From an uncultured Mycoplasmatota bacterium (lineage in GTDB: Bacteria; Bacillota_I; Bacilli_A; RF39; UBA660), in assembly GCA_947572405.1 (NCBI GenBank), contig CANPBV010000018.1, positions 1 to 19,232 of the forward strand: a DNA stretch of 19,232 nt. Reading direction: 5' to 3'. Within the stretch, counting starts at the first letter, position 1; every line of letters begins with the position of its first letter. The position numbers and the translations under genes are program-made. The notes under the pieces are model-generated. The model made no database searches and had not been told where the DNA came from. It was given only the letters and a program-made list of their open reading frames with translations. Of this stretch, positions 6,157-13,915 are shown in pieces.

Positions 6157-6780
6157 ATGGAAAAATTATCTGTATTAAATATAAAAGGTGAAAAAGTTAA
6201 AGATATTACCTTAAATGAAACAGTATGGGGAATTACTCCAAATGATGCTGTATTATATGATGCAATTACATTAACAAGAAATGCTTTAAGACAAGGAACT
6301 GCCGATACAAAAACTCGTAGCGAAGTAAGGGGTGGCGGTAGAAAGCCATGGAAACAAAAAGGTACAGGACGCGCTCGTCAAGGAAGTACTCGTGCACCTC
6401 ACTTTATTAAAGGTGGTATTGTATTTGGACCACATCCAAGAAGTTATAGTAAGAAGATGAACAGAAAAGAAAGAAGATTGGCTTTAAAATCTGCTCTATC
6501 TTACAAAGTATTAGATAAAGAATTAATCGTGGTAGATAGCTTTATCGCAGAAACAAATAAAACAAAAGATATGAAAAATATCTTAGCAAATTTAAAGGCT
6601 GAAGGTAAAACACTAATCGTAGTAGAGGAACTAACAGACAATGTTATTTTAGGAACTCGCAACCTATCAAATATTATTTTACTTGAAGCATCTGAAATCA
6701 ACACATTAGATATTGTTGCAGCAGATAAAATGATTATTACTGAAGCAGCAGTAAAAGCAATTGAGGAGGTGCTTGTATAA
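6157..6780 (+). CDS. rplD: Large subunit ribosomal protein L4
   Basis: L4 lines part of the exit tunnel and in enterobacteria represses its own S10 operon. The 207-residue product carries the conserved tunnel loop RGGGRKPWKQKGTGRARQGS and the HPRSY segment. Length is normal. The start follows AAGGAGG and lies 11 bases after rplC. The stop shares its last A with the ATG of rplW (TAATG), which couples translation of the two. If the leader at 4927-5054 is an autoregulatory element, L4 is the likeliest ligand, by analogy. Confidence 0.97.
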   Translation: MEKLSVLNIKGEKVKDITLNETVWGITPNDAVLYDAITLTRNALRQGTADTKTRSEVRGGGRKPWKQKGTGRARQGSTRAPHFIKGGIVFGPHPRSYSKKMNRKERRLALKSALSYKVLDKELIVVDSFIAETNKTKDMKNILANLKAEGKTLIVVEELTDNVILGTRNLSNIILLEASEINTLDIVAADKMIITEAAVKAIEEVLV

Positions 6781-7055
6781 TGAATTATAGAAGTATTATA
6801 AAAGCTCCAATTATTACTGAGAAAAGTGCTGGATTAGCAGGGCATAATACATATGTATTTAGCGTTGACATCAAAGCAAATAAAACTCAAATAAAACAAG
6901 CAATCGAAAACATTTTTAATGTAAAAGTGGAAAACGTTAATACCATTAACGTAAAACCAAAGAAAAAAAGAGTTGGTCGCTACGTAGGTAAGACTAACCG
7001 TGTAAAAAAAGCAATTGTTAAATTAAAAGAAGGAAGTTCAATTGAACTTAACTAA
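6780..7055 (+). CDS. rplW: Large subunit ribosomal protein L23
   Basis: L23 lies at the tunnel exit and docks trigger factor and the signal recognition particle. The 91-residue product starts NYRSIIKAPIITEKS and has the family KxxIKQAIENIFNVKV helix, with the basic KPKKKRVGR loop. Length is typical for bacteria. The ATG overlaps the rplD stop by one base. The ribosome site GAGGAGGTG lies within the end of rplD. Confidence 0.96.
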   Translation: MNYRSIIKAPIITEKSAGLAGHNTYVFSVDIKANKTQIKQAIENIFNVKVENVNTINVKPKKKRVGRYVGKTNRVKKAIVKLKEGSSIELN

Positions 7056-7075
7056 CGAATTAGGAGGACACATAT

Positions 7076-7906
7076 ATGGCGATTAAAACATATAAACCAA
7101 TGACCAATGGTACTCGTGGAATGTCAAAATTAATCAACGATGAAATTACAAAGACAACTCCAGAGAAATCATTAGTTGTTACATTGAAAAAAAATGGCGG
7201 TCGTAACAACCAGGGTAGAATTACTGTAAGACATCGTGGTGGTGGAGCAAAAAGAAAATACCGTATCATCGATTTCAAAAGAAATAAAGATGGTGTTATT
7301 GGAACAGTTGCTTCTATCGAATATGACCCAAACAGAACAGCTAACATTGCTTTAATTAAATATGCCGATGGAGAAAAAAGATATATTATTGCTCCAAAAG
7401 GGTTAAAAGTTGGAATGAAAATTGAAAGTGGAGAAAACGCTGACATTAAAGTTGGAAATTCATTGCCACTTGCAAACATTCCAGAAGGTACCATGGTTCA
7501 TAATATTGAATTAAAACCTGGAAAAGGAGGAGAACTTGCTCGTTCAGCAGGATCTTCAGTTCAAATATTAGGACGAGAAGGAAGATATACATTACTTCGA
7601 TTAACAAGTGGAGAAGTTCGTAAAGTATTAAGTACTTGTAAAGCTACTATTGGAGAAGTAGGAAATGCAGATCATGAATTAGTAAAAATTGGAAAAGCAG
7701 GTCGTAAAAGACATATGGGGATTCGTCCAACAGTTCGTGGTTCTGTTATGAACCCTAATGATCACCCTCATGGTGGAGGAGAAGGACGTGCACCAATCGG
7801 TCGTAAAGGTCCGGTTACTCCATGGGGTAAACCAGCATTAGGATATAAAACAAGAGACAGCAAAAAAGCTTCAAATAAGTTAATTGTTCGTCGTCGTAAC
7901 AAATAG
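7076..7906 (+). CDS. rplB: Large subunit ribosomal protein L2
   Basis: L2 is essential for subunit joining and peptidyl transfer. The 276-residue product has the family length. It has the N-terminal RGGGAKRKYR segment and the conserved loop NPNDHPHGGGEGR, which contains the histidine equivalent to E. coli His229. The C-terminus ends in RRRNK. The ATG follows TTAGGAGG. It lies 20 bases after rplW. Confidence 0.97.
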   Translation: MAIKTYKPMTNGTRGMSKLINDEITKTTPEKSLVVTLKKNGGRNNQGRITVRHRGGGAKRKYRIIDFKRNKDGVIGTVASIEYDPNRTANIALIKYADGEKRYIIAPKGLKVGMKIESGENADIKVGNSLPLANIPEGTMVHNIELKPGKGGELARSAGSSVQILGREGRYTLLRLTSGEVRKVLSTCKATIGEVGNADHELVKIGKAGRKRHMGIRPTVRGSVMNPNDHPHGGGEGRAPIGRKGPVTPWGKPALGYKTRDSKKASNKLIVRRRNK

Positions 7907-7922
7907 TGAAAGGATGGTTTAA

Positions 7923-8195
7923 ATGGCTAGAAGTTTAAAAAAAGGACCTTTCGTTGATAAAAGTTTGATGAGTAAGGTTAAAAAAGTAAATGAATCTGGA
8001 AAAAAAGAAGTAATTAAAACATGGTCACGCCGTTCAACAATTTATCCTGAATTTATTGGACACACATTTGCTGTTCATAATGGTAAAGAATTTATTCCTG
8101 TTTATGTAACAGAAGACATGGTAGGACATAAATTGGGAGAGTTTGCTTTAACTCGTAAATTTGGCGGACATGGTGACGACAAAGGTAAAAAATAG
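7923..8195 (+). CDS. rpsS: Small subunit ribosomal protein S19
   Basis: S19 binds the 30S head with S13 near the A site. The 90-residue product begins ARSLKKGPFVDKSLM, has the WSRRSTIYPEFIGHT core, and ends GEFALTRKFGGHG, all hallmarks of the family. The ribosome site AAGGATGG is weaker than most here. It lies 16 bases after rplB. Confidence 0.97.
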   Translation: MARSLKKGPFVDKSLMSKVKKVNESGKKEVIKTWSRRSTIYPEFIGHTFAVHNGKEFIPVYVTEDMVGHKLGEFALTRKFGGHGDDKGKK

Positions 8196-8215
8196 CAGGC
8201 GAAGGGAGGACTAAA

Positions 8216-8551
8216 ATGGAAGCAAAAGCGATTGCAAAGGGAATTAGAATCCCAGCTCGTAAAGCTCGTTTAGTGATCGATTTAGTACGTGGTAAAGACG
8301 TAATCGAAGCTGATAAAATTTTAAATAATATGAATAAAGAAGCTGCAAGAATCATTCGTAAAGTATTAACTTCTGCAGTTTCTAATGCTGAGAACAATTT
8401 AGGATTAGATAAAGAAAAATTAGTTGTAAAAGAAGCATATGTAAACGAAGGAGCTACAATGAAAAGAATGAGATTTGGTTCTCGTGGACATGTAGATCCA
8501 ATCAAAAAAAGAACAAGTCACATTACAATTGTCGTAAGTGAGAAAAATTAA
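8216..8551 (+). CDS. rplV: Large subunit ribosomal protein L22
   Basis: L22 has a long beta hairpin lining the exit tunnel, the site of macrolide-resistance changes in other species. The 111-residue product has the family start KAIAKGIRIPARKARLVIDL, the AVSNAENN helix, and the hairpin region around MKRMRFGSRGHVDPIKKRTSH. Length is typical. The ribosome site is GGGAGG. It lies 20 bases after rpsS and 17 before rpsC. Confidence 0.97.
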   Translation: MEAKAIAKGIRIPARKARLVIDLVRGKDVIEADKILNNMNKEAARIIRKVLTSAVSNAENNLGLDKEKLVVKEAYVNEGATMKRMRFGSRGHVDPIKKRTSHITIVVSEKN

Positions 8552-8568
8552 GCAAAGGAGGATAACTG

Positions 8569-9249
8569 ATGGGTCAAAAAGTTAGTCCAATAGGACTTAG
8601 AATGGGAATCAATAAAACTTGGGAATCTAAATGGTATGCAAATAACAAAGATTTTGCTAAGTTTTTAAATAATGATGTACAGATTCGCGCATATTTATCA
8701 AAAAGATTAAAAGACGCAGCAGTTTCAAGTATTCTGATCGAAAGAACCGCTAAAAAGACAGATGTCATTATCAACACTGCAAAACCTGGTGTTGTCATTG
8801 GTCATGGCGGAGATGAAATTGAAAAAATTAAAAAAGAATTGTCAAAATTAGTAAAAGAAGAGATTCAGATTTCAATTATGGAAATTAAGAATCCAGATAT
8901 CGATGCAGCACTTGTTGCAGAAAATATTGCACATCAAATCGAAGGCCGTGTATCATTTAGAATTGCACAAAAAAGAGCAATTCGTAATGCAATGAAAGCC
9001 GGAGCAAAAGGAATTAAAACTTCTGTATCAGGTCGTTTAGGTGGAGCTGATATGGCGAGAACAGAAGGATATACAGAAGGTAATATTCCACTTCATACTT
9101 TAAGAGCAGATATTGATTACGCACATAAAGAAGCAGATACTACTTATGGAAAAATCGGCGTAAAAGTATGGATTTACAAAGGAGAAATACTTCCTGGTGC
9201 AAAAAATAAGGGAGGTAATGAAAATGGCAGTCATTCCAAAAAGAACTAA
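8569..9249 (+). CDS. rpsC: Small subunit ribosomal protein S3
   Basis: S3 lies at the mRNA entry tunnel and contributes to helicase activity. The 226-residue product starts MGQKVSPIGLRMGI. A KH domain contains the PGVVIGHGGDEIEK loop, followed by the conserved GRLGGADMARTE and VKVWIYKGEILPG segments. Its last 26 bases overlap the start of rplP, and the ribosome site of rplP lies within the rpsC coding sequence, implying translational coupling. Confidence 0.97.
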   Translation: MGQKVSPIGLRMGINKTWESKWYANNKDFAKFLNNDVQIRAYLSKRLKDAAVSSILIERTAKKTDVIINTAKPGVVIGHGGDEIEKIKKELSKLVKEEIQISIMEIKNPDIDAALVAENIAHQIEGRVSFRIAQKRAIRNAMKAGAKGIKTSVSGRLGGADMARTEGYTEGNIPLHTLRADIDYAHKEADTTYGKIGVKVWIYKGEILPGAKNKGGNENGSHSKKN

Positions 9250-9658
9250 ATATCGTAGACCTCATCGTTTAAGATATGATGGAGTTACGAGAGGAAATAA
9301 AGAACTTCATTTTGGTCAATATGGATTAATGGCAATGGAGGGAACTTGGATTACACAACAACAAATCGAAGCTGCCCGTGTTGCAATGACTCGTTATATG
9401 AAACGTGGTGGAAAAGTATGGATTAACATTTTCCCACACCTATCATTAACCAAAATTCCATTAGAAACTCGTATGGGTAAAGGTAAAGGTCAACCAGAAG
9501 CTTGGGTTGCAGTAGTAAAAAAAGGAAAAATCATGTTTGAAATTGGAGGAGTTAGTGAAGAAATTGCTCGTGAAGCTTTGAGACTTGCGATGCACAAACT
9601 TCCAATTAAATGTAAATTTGTAAAAAAAGAAGAAAGTGGTGAGGCTAATGAAAAATAG
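9224..9658 (+). CDS. rplP: Large subunit ribosomal protein L16
   Basis: L16 organises the A-site tRNA region of the 50S subunit. From the ATG at 9224 the product has 144 residues, exactly typical, beginning MAVIPKRTKYRRPHR with MGKGKGQPEAWVA later. I chose this start over ATG 9218 and GTG 9197 because GGGAGGT (9210-9216) lies 7 bases upstream of 9224 but too close to 9218. It overlaps rpsC by 26 bases and rpmC by 11. Confidence 0.96.
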   Translation: MAVIPKRTKYRRPHRLRYDGVTRGNKELHFGQYGLMAMEGTWITQQQIEAARVAMTRYMKRGGKVWINIFPHLSLTKIPLETRMGKGKGQPEAWVAVVKKGKIMFEIGGVSEEIAREALRLAMHKLPIKCKFVKKEESGEANEK

Positions 9659-9842
9659 TGAAATTAGAGCAATGTCTAATGAAGAAATTTTGAATAAAAT
9701 TGAAGAATCTAATGAAGAATTATTTAACTTACGTTTTAGCCAAGCGACTGGGAATTTAGAAAAACCATCAAGAATTAGAGAACTTAGAAAATTAGTAGCA
9801 CGTATGAAAACGATTCTTCGTGAACGTGAAGAAAGTAAATAG
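9648..9842 (+). CDS. rpmC: Large subunit ribosomal protein L29
   Basis: L29 is a small helical hairpin near the tunnel exit beside L23. From the ATG at 9648 it has 64 residues, starting MKNSEIRAMSNEEIL and containing the ELFNLRFSQATGNLEKPSRI core. An upstream in-frame GTG at 9636 would add four residues and is less consistent with the family start. The ribosome site GGTGAGG overlaps the end of rplP, whose stop lies 11 bases inside this gene. Confidence 0.95.
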   Translation: MKNSEIRAMSNEEILNKIEESNEELFNLRFSQATGNLEKPSRIRELRKLVARMKTILREREESK

Positions 9843-9853
9843 GGAGGTAATGT

Positions 9854-10114
9854 ATGAAAGAAAATAAAGCTCGTGAATTAGTTGGTAAAGTAGTTAGCGA
9901 CAAGAACAACAAAACAATTACTGTTTTAGTTGAAACTTATAAAACTGACCCATTATACAAAAAACGTGTTAAATATTCTAAAAAATTTACTGCACATGAT
10001 GAAAAAAATGAAGCAAAAACTGGAGATACTGTACGTATTGCAGAAACTAGACCACTATCTAGAACAAAACGTTTCCGTTTGGTTGAAATAGTAGAAAAAG
10101 CAGTTATCTTATAA
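9854..10114 (+). CDS. rpsQ: Small subunit ribosomal protein S17
   Basis: S17 is a primary 16S rRNA binder with an OB fold. The 86-residue product contains ELVGKVVSDKNNKTITVLVE, the HDE segment, and GDTVRIAETRPLSRTKRFRLVEIVEKA, the family signature. Length is normal. The ribosome site is GGGAGG. It lies 11 bases after rpmC. Confidence 0.96.
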   Translation: MKENKARELVGKVVSDKNNKTITVLVETYKTDPLYKKRVKYSKKFTAHDEKNEAKTGDTVRIAETRPLSRTKRFRLVEIVEKAVIL

Positions 10115-10144
10115 TAGCTGTAACGGATAAAGGAGGATTCATAT

Positions 10145-10513
10145 ATGATTCAACAAGAAAGCCGTTTAAAAGTTGCTGATAACTCAGGTGCACGTGAACT
10201 ATTGGTTATTCGTGTATTAGGTGGAAGCAAAGTGAAAACAGGTAATATTGGTGATATAGTTGTTGGAACTATTAAAAAAGCAACTCCTAATGGTACAGTT
10301 GGACGTGGTAAGGTAGTGAAAGCTGTAATCGTTAGAAGTAAATTTGGTCTAAGAAGAGAAGATGGATCTTATATTAAATTTGATGATAATGCTTGTGTTA
10401 TTATTAAAGATGATAAGAGCCCAGTTGGAACACGCGTTTTTGGACCAGTAGCACGTGAATTACGTGAAAAAGATTTTATGAAGATTGTATCACTTGCAAA
10501 AGAAGTGCTATAG
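10145..10513 (+). CDS. rplN: Large subunit ribosomal protein L14
   Basis: L14 lies at the subunit interface and is a docking site for silencing factor RsfS in other bacteria. The 122-residue product begins MIQQESRLKVADNSGARELL and includes KVVKAVIVRSKFGLRREDGS and the GPVARELRE C-terminal segment. Length is exactly typical. It is preceded by AAAGGAGG with a 30-base gap after rpsQ, the largest in the cluster. Confidence 0.97.
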   Translation: MIQQESRLKVADNSGARELLVIRVLGGSKVKTGNIGDIVVGTIKKATPNGTVGRGKVVKAVIVRSKFGLRREDGSYIKFDDNACVIIKDDKSPVGTRVFGPVARELREKDFMKIVSLAKEVL

Positions 10514-10529
10514 TTTGGAGGGAAAAAGC

Positions 10530-10838
10530 ATGAACTTAAAAACTGGAGATAAAGTAGTAGTCATTGCTGGTTCTAATAAAGGAAAAGAAGGAACTATTAC
10601 AAAAGTACTTCGTGATGAAAATAAAGTTATTATCGAAGGCGTAAATGTTCGTAAAAAGCATATCAAACCTCAAGGAGGAAATGCTGGAAGTATTGTAGAA
10701 ATGGAAGCACCAATTCATGCTTCAAACGTTATGATACTAGATCCTAAAACAAAAAAAGGAACTAGAATTGGACACACAGTAAATAAAGAAGGAAAAAAAG
10801 TTAGAGTTTGCAAAAAATCTAATGAAGTCCTTGACTAA
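10530..10838 (+). CDS. rplX: Large subunit ribosomal protein L24
   Basis: L24 initiates 50S assembly and carries a KOW motif. From the ATG at 10530 (GGAGGG upstream) the product has 102 residues: GDKVVVIAGSNKGKEGTI is the KOW segment and GVNVRKKHIKPQ follows. An alternative upstream in-frame start at 10485 lies inside rplN and is rejected. The C-terminal VRVCKKSNEVLD retains a single Cys, so there is no zinc site. Confidence 0.96.
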   Translation: MNLKTGDKVVVIAGSNKGKEGTITKVLRDENKVIIEGVNVRKKHIKPQGGNAGSIVEMEAPIHASNVMILDPKTKKGTRIGHTVNKEGKKVRVCKKSNEVLD

Positions 10839-10856
10839 TTGGAAGGAGGGTTAAGA

Positions 10857-11396
10857 GTGAACCGCCTAAAAGAAAAATATTTAAATGAAATCGTACCAAG
10901 TTTAAGAGAAAAATATAATTACGCAAGTATTATGGAAGTTCCAAAATTAGACAAAATTGTAGTAAATATAGGTGTTGGAGATGCTGCTCATAACAGTAAG
11001 ATGTTAGAAGCTGCGATGGCCGACTTAGAAGTAATTACAGGACAAAAGCCAGTTGCTACAACAGCCAAAAAAGCGATTGCCGGATTTAAATTAAGAGAAG
11101 GTCAAGCAATTGGATGCAAAGTAACATTACGTGGGGAAAATATGTATAATTTCTTAGATAAATTAATTAGTATTACATTACCACGTGTACGTGACTTTAG
11201 AGGAATTTCGAACAAATCATTTGATGGAAGAGGTAATTATACACTAGGATTAACTGAACAATTAATTTTCTCAGAAATCGAATACGATAACGTTGTAAAA
11301 GTTCGTGGTATGGATATTGTATTTGTAACAACAGCTCGTACTAACGAAGAAGCACATGACTTATTAAAAGGTTTCGGAATGCCTTTTAAGAAATAG
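10857..11396 (+). CDS. rplE: Large subunit ribosomal protein L5 (GTG start)
   Basis: L5 binds 5S rRNA and contacts P-site tRNA. I place the start at the GTG at 10857: AAGGAGGG ends 6 bases upstream, and the resulting 179 residues, beginning MNRLKEKYLNEI, match the family length. A TTG at 10839 lies before the ribosome site and is rejected. Conserved segments are KIVVNIGVG, TGQKPVATTAKKAIAGFKLREG, PRVRDFRGIS and the C-terminal LLKGFGMPF. Confidence 0.96.
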   Translation: MNRLKEKYLNEIVPSLREKYNYASIMEVPKLDKIVVNIGVGDAAHNSKMLEAAMADLEVITGQKPVATTAKKAIAGFKLREGQAIGCKVTLRGENMYNFLDKLISITLPRVRDFRGISNKSFDGRGNYTLGLTEQLIFSEIEYDNVVKVRGMDIVFVTTARTNEEAHDLLKGFGMPFKK

Positions 11397-11411
11397 TTAT
11401 AGGAGGATATT

Positions 11412-11597
11412 ATGGCTAAAAAAAGTATGATAGTAAAAGCTAGTCGTAAACCAAAGTACAAAGTAAGAGAATATACACGTTGTCAAAAATGTGGAAGACC
11501 TCATGCCGTACTTAGAAAATATGGGATTTGCCGTATTTGTTTTAGAGAATTAGCTTATAAAGGACAAATACCAGGGGTTACTAAATCTAGCTGGTAG
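11412..11597 (+). CDS. rpsN: Small subunit ribosomal protein S14, zinc-binding type
   Basis: S14 belongs to the 30S head. The 61-residue product is the short zinc-containing form: CQKC (24, 27) and CRIC (40, 43) supply four ligands, followed by FRELAYKGQIPGVTKSSW. This is the type found in the spc operon of Firmicutes, where zinc-free paralogues elsewhere can substitute under zinc limitation; no second copy lies here. The ribosome site is AGGAGG. Confidence 0.97.
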   Translation: MAKKSMIVKASRKPKYKVREYTRCQKCGRPHAVLRKYGICRICFRELAYKGQIPGVTKSSW

Positions 11598-11614
11598 TAG
11601 ATGGGAGGATATAT

Positions 11615-12010
11615 ATGGTAACAGATCCAATCGCAGATATGCTTACAAGAATTCGTAATGCCAATCAAATGCGATACAAAGAAGTTGAAGTACCCGCTTC
11701 AAAAATGAAAACTGAGATTGCTAGAATCTTAAAAGAAACTGGATTTATCAGTGATTACAAAGTAGCAAAAGTTGATAAGTTTGATGTTATTACATTGAAT
11801 TTAAAATATGGAGAAAAAAAAGAACGCGTTATTACTGGACTTAAAAGAATTTCTAAACCAGGATTACGTGTATATGCTAAAGCAGAAGAAATCCCAAGTG
11901 TACTAAATGGACTTGGAATTGCCATTATTTCTACTTCAAAAGGAATTATGACTGATAAAGAAGCTAGAGAAAAATCATTAGGTGGAGAAGTTTTAGCTTA
12001 TATTTGGTAG
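11615..12010 (+). CDS. rpsH: Small subunit ribosomal protein S8
   Basis: S8 binds the central domain of 16S rRNA and represses the spc operon in E. coli. The 131-residue product starts VTDPIADMLTRIRNAN, contains VPASKMKTEIARIL, and ends with STSKGIMTDKEAREKSLGGE VLAYIW, all characteristic. The ribosome site is GGGAGG. Spacing from rpsN is 17 bases. No S8-binding mimic was recognised around rplE, though this was not folded. Confidence 0.97.
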   Translation: MVTDPIADMLTRIRNANQMRYKEVEVPASKMKTEIARILKETGFISDYKVAKVDKFDVITLNLKYGEKKERVITGLKRISKPGLRVYAKAEEIPSVLNGLGIAIISTSKGIMTDKEAREKSLGGEVLAYIW

Positions 12011-12028
12011 AAAGTTAGGAGGATTATT

Positions 12029-12559
12029 ATGAGTCGTATAGGAAATAGAATATTAACTATACCAGAAAACGTTACAGTATCTAAAGATGGTAATGTTGTT
12101 ACAGTAAAAGGTCCTAAAGGTGAACTTTCTACTGAAATTAACAACCACATCGACATTAAAGTAGATGGAAATGAATTAACAGTTACAAGAGAAAATGATA
12201 ATTATAAAAGTTTTCATGGTACTGCAAATGCAAACATTAGTAATATGATTGAAGGAGTAACTAACGGATTCGAAAAAGGCTTAGAATCTCTTGGTGTAGG
12301 ATATCGTTTTGCTTTAAAAGGAAAAGACTTGGTAGTAACTGCTGGGTATTCTCATCCTGTAGAAGTAAAAGTTCCAGAAGGAATTACATTGGAGTGTCCA
12401 AGTAATACAGAACTTACAATCAAAGGAATTGACAAATGTTTAGTTGGTGAATTTGCTGCTAATGTTAGAAAAATAAGAGAACCAGAACCTTATAAGGGGA
12501 AGGGAATCCGTTATAAAGATGAAATTGTTCGTCGTAAAGAAGGAAAGAAAGCATCTTAA
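12029..12559 (+). CDS. rplF: Large subunit ribosomal protein L6
   Basis: L6 lies near the GTPase-associated centre of the 50S. The 176-residue product starts SRIGNRILTIPENVTV, contains the VKGPKGELS repeat unit and GYSHPVEVKVPEGI, and ends with IRKIREPEPYKGKGIRY-type sequence (here NVRKIREPEPYKGKGI). Length is normal. The ribosome site is AGGAGG. Confidence 0.97.
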   Translation: MSRIGNRILTIPENVTVSKDGNVVTVKGPKGELSTEINNHIDIKVDGNELTVTRENDNYKSFHGTANANISNMIEGVTNGFEKGLESLGVGYRFALKGKDLVVTAGYSHPVEVKVPEGITLECPSNTELTIKGIDKCLVGEFAANVRKIREPEPYKGKGIRYKDEIVRRKEGKKAS

Positions 12560-12588
12560 TATTTAAATAGTAAAGGAGAGTAATACTT

Positions 12589-12951
12589 ATGATTAAAAAA
12601 GTATCTCGTAACGATGTACGTAAAGCTAGACATACACGTGTAAGATCTAAAGTAGCAGGAACAGTAAATATCCCAAGATTAAATGTGTTTAGATCTAACG
12701 GAAACATTTTTGCACAAATCATCGATGATGAAGCAGCTGTTACATTGGTAAGTGCATCTTCTATCGATAAAGAGTTGAAACTAGAAAATGGTGGAAACAT
12801 AGAAGCTGCAACGAAAGTAGGAGAAATGTTAGCCAAAAGAGCAAAAGATGCAAAAATAAAAAAAGTCGTTTTTGATAGAGGTGGATACCTATATCATGGT
12901 CGTGTAAAGGCTTTAGCTGAAGCTGCTCGCGAAAATGGATTAGAATTCTAA
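12589..12951 (+). CDS. rplR: Large subunit ribosomal protein L18
   Basis: L18 binds 5S rRNA with L5. The 120-residue product carries the RHTRVRSKVAGT start region, PRLNVFRSNGNIFAQIIDD, and the C-terminal VVFDRGGYLYHGRVKALAEA block. Length is typical. The ribosome site is AAAGGAG. A 29-base gap separates it from rplF. Confidence 0.97.
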   Translation: MIKKVSRNDVRKARHTRVRSKVAGTVNIPRLNVFRSNGNIFAQIIDDEAAVTLVSASSIDKELKLENGGNIEAATKVGEMLAKRAKDAKIKKVVFDRGGYLYHGRVKALAEAARENGLEF

Positions 12952-12965
12952 AAGGAGGAAAGCAC

Positions 12966-13469
12966 ATGGAAAAAAGAAGAAGAGAACCAAGACCAAAACA
13001 ATTCGAAGAAGAAGTTATTAATATTGGTCGTGTTACAAAAGTAACAAAAGGTGGTCGTCATTTCCGTTTCTCTGCCACTGTTGCTGTAGGAGATAGAAAA
13101 GGCCAAGTTGGACTTGGAACAGGAAAAGCAAACGAAGTACCAGATGCGATTAAAAAAGCTGTTGCAGCAGCTACTAAAAATGTAGTTAGAGTGTCTATCG
13201 TTGATGGAACTATCCCTCATGAAGCAATTGGTGTAAGAGGAGCTAGTAGAGTAATGTTAAAACCTGCTTCTAAAGGTACTGGAGTAAAAGCTGGTGGACC
13301 TGTTAGAGCAGTATTAGAACTTGCTGGTGTAAAAGATATCTTATCGAAATCTCTTGGATCAAATACCAAAATTAATATGGCATATGCAACCCTTAATGCA
13401 CTTAAATCACAAAGAACAATAGAAGAAGTAGCACGTTTACGTGGCAAAAAAGTAGAGGAGATCAGATAG
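12966..13469 (+). CDS. rpsE: Small subunit ribosomal protein S5
   Basis: S5 lies at the mRNA entry site and affects accuracy. The 167-residue product has the INIGRVTKVTKGGRHFRFSA double-stranded-RNA-binding-like domain, VGLGTGKANEVPDAI, and IPHEAIGVRGASRVMLKPAS. In most bacteria rpmD (L30) follows; here only one base separates rpsE from rplO, so L30 is absent from its usual place. The rplO ribosome site (GAGGAG at 13456-13461) lies inside rpsE. Confidence 0.97.
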   Translation: MEKRRREPRPKQFEEEVINIGRVTKVTKGGRHFRFSATVAVGDRKGQVGLGTGKANEVPDAIKKAVAAATKNVVRVSIVDGTIPHEAIGVRGASRVMLKPASKGTGVKAGGPVRAVLELAGVKDILSKSLGSNTKINMAYATLNALKSQRTIEEVARLRGKKVEEIR

Positions 13470-13470
13470 T

Positions 13471-13914
13471 ATGAAATTACATACAATGTATCCAAATGAA
13501 GGCGCAACAAAAAAACGTAAAATTGTTGGTCGTGGAACAAGCAGTGGACATGGAAAAACTGCTGGAAAAGGACATAAGGGACAAAATGCAAGAAGTGGTG
13601 GAGGAGTAAGACCTGGATTTGAAGGTGGACAATTACCTTTATTCCGTCGTTTGCCAAAAAGAGGTTTTACAAATGCCAGATTTAAAACAGAATATGCCGT
13701 TATTAATTTAAGTGATTTAAACAAATTTGAAGATGGAGCAGTGATTACTCCAGAACTTCTAAAAGAGATGGGACTCGTTAAGAATCAATTAGATGGAATT
13801 AAAGTATTAGGGAATGGTACATTAGAGAAGAAAGTAAACGTAAAGGCACATAAATTCTCTACTGTAGCAAAAGAACAAATAGAAAAATTAGGTGGAAAAG
13901 CAGAGGTGATCTAA
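13471..13914 (+). CDS. rplO: Large subunit ribosomal protein L15
   Basis: L15 is an assembly protein of the 50S. The 147-residue product has the glycine-rich GRGTSSGHGKTAGKGHKGQ region, GGQLPLFRRLPKRGF and a C-terminal VKAHKFS block, typical of the family. It begins one base after rpsE, where rpmD would normally intervene, and ends one base before secY, so translation is probably coupled in both directions. Confidence 0.97.
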   Translation: MKLHTMYPNEGATKKRKIVGRGTSSGHGKTAGKGHKGQNARSGGGVRPGFEGGQLPLFRRLPKRGFTNARFKTEYAVINLSDLNKFEDGAVITPELLKEMGLVKNQLDGIKVLGNGTLEKKVNVKAHKFSTVAKEQIEKLGGKAEVI

Positions 13915-13915
13915 A

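Noticed and set aside
7060..7494. Long minus-strand ORF opposite rplB
   Set aside because: It is antisense to a clear L2 gene, with no ribosome site or recognisable protein; it results from base composition.
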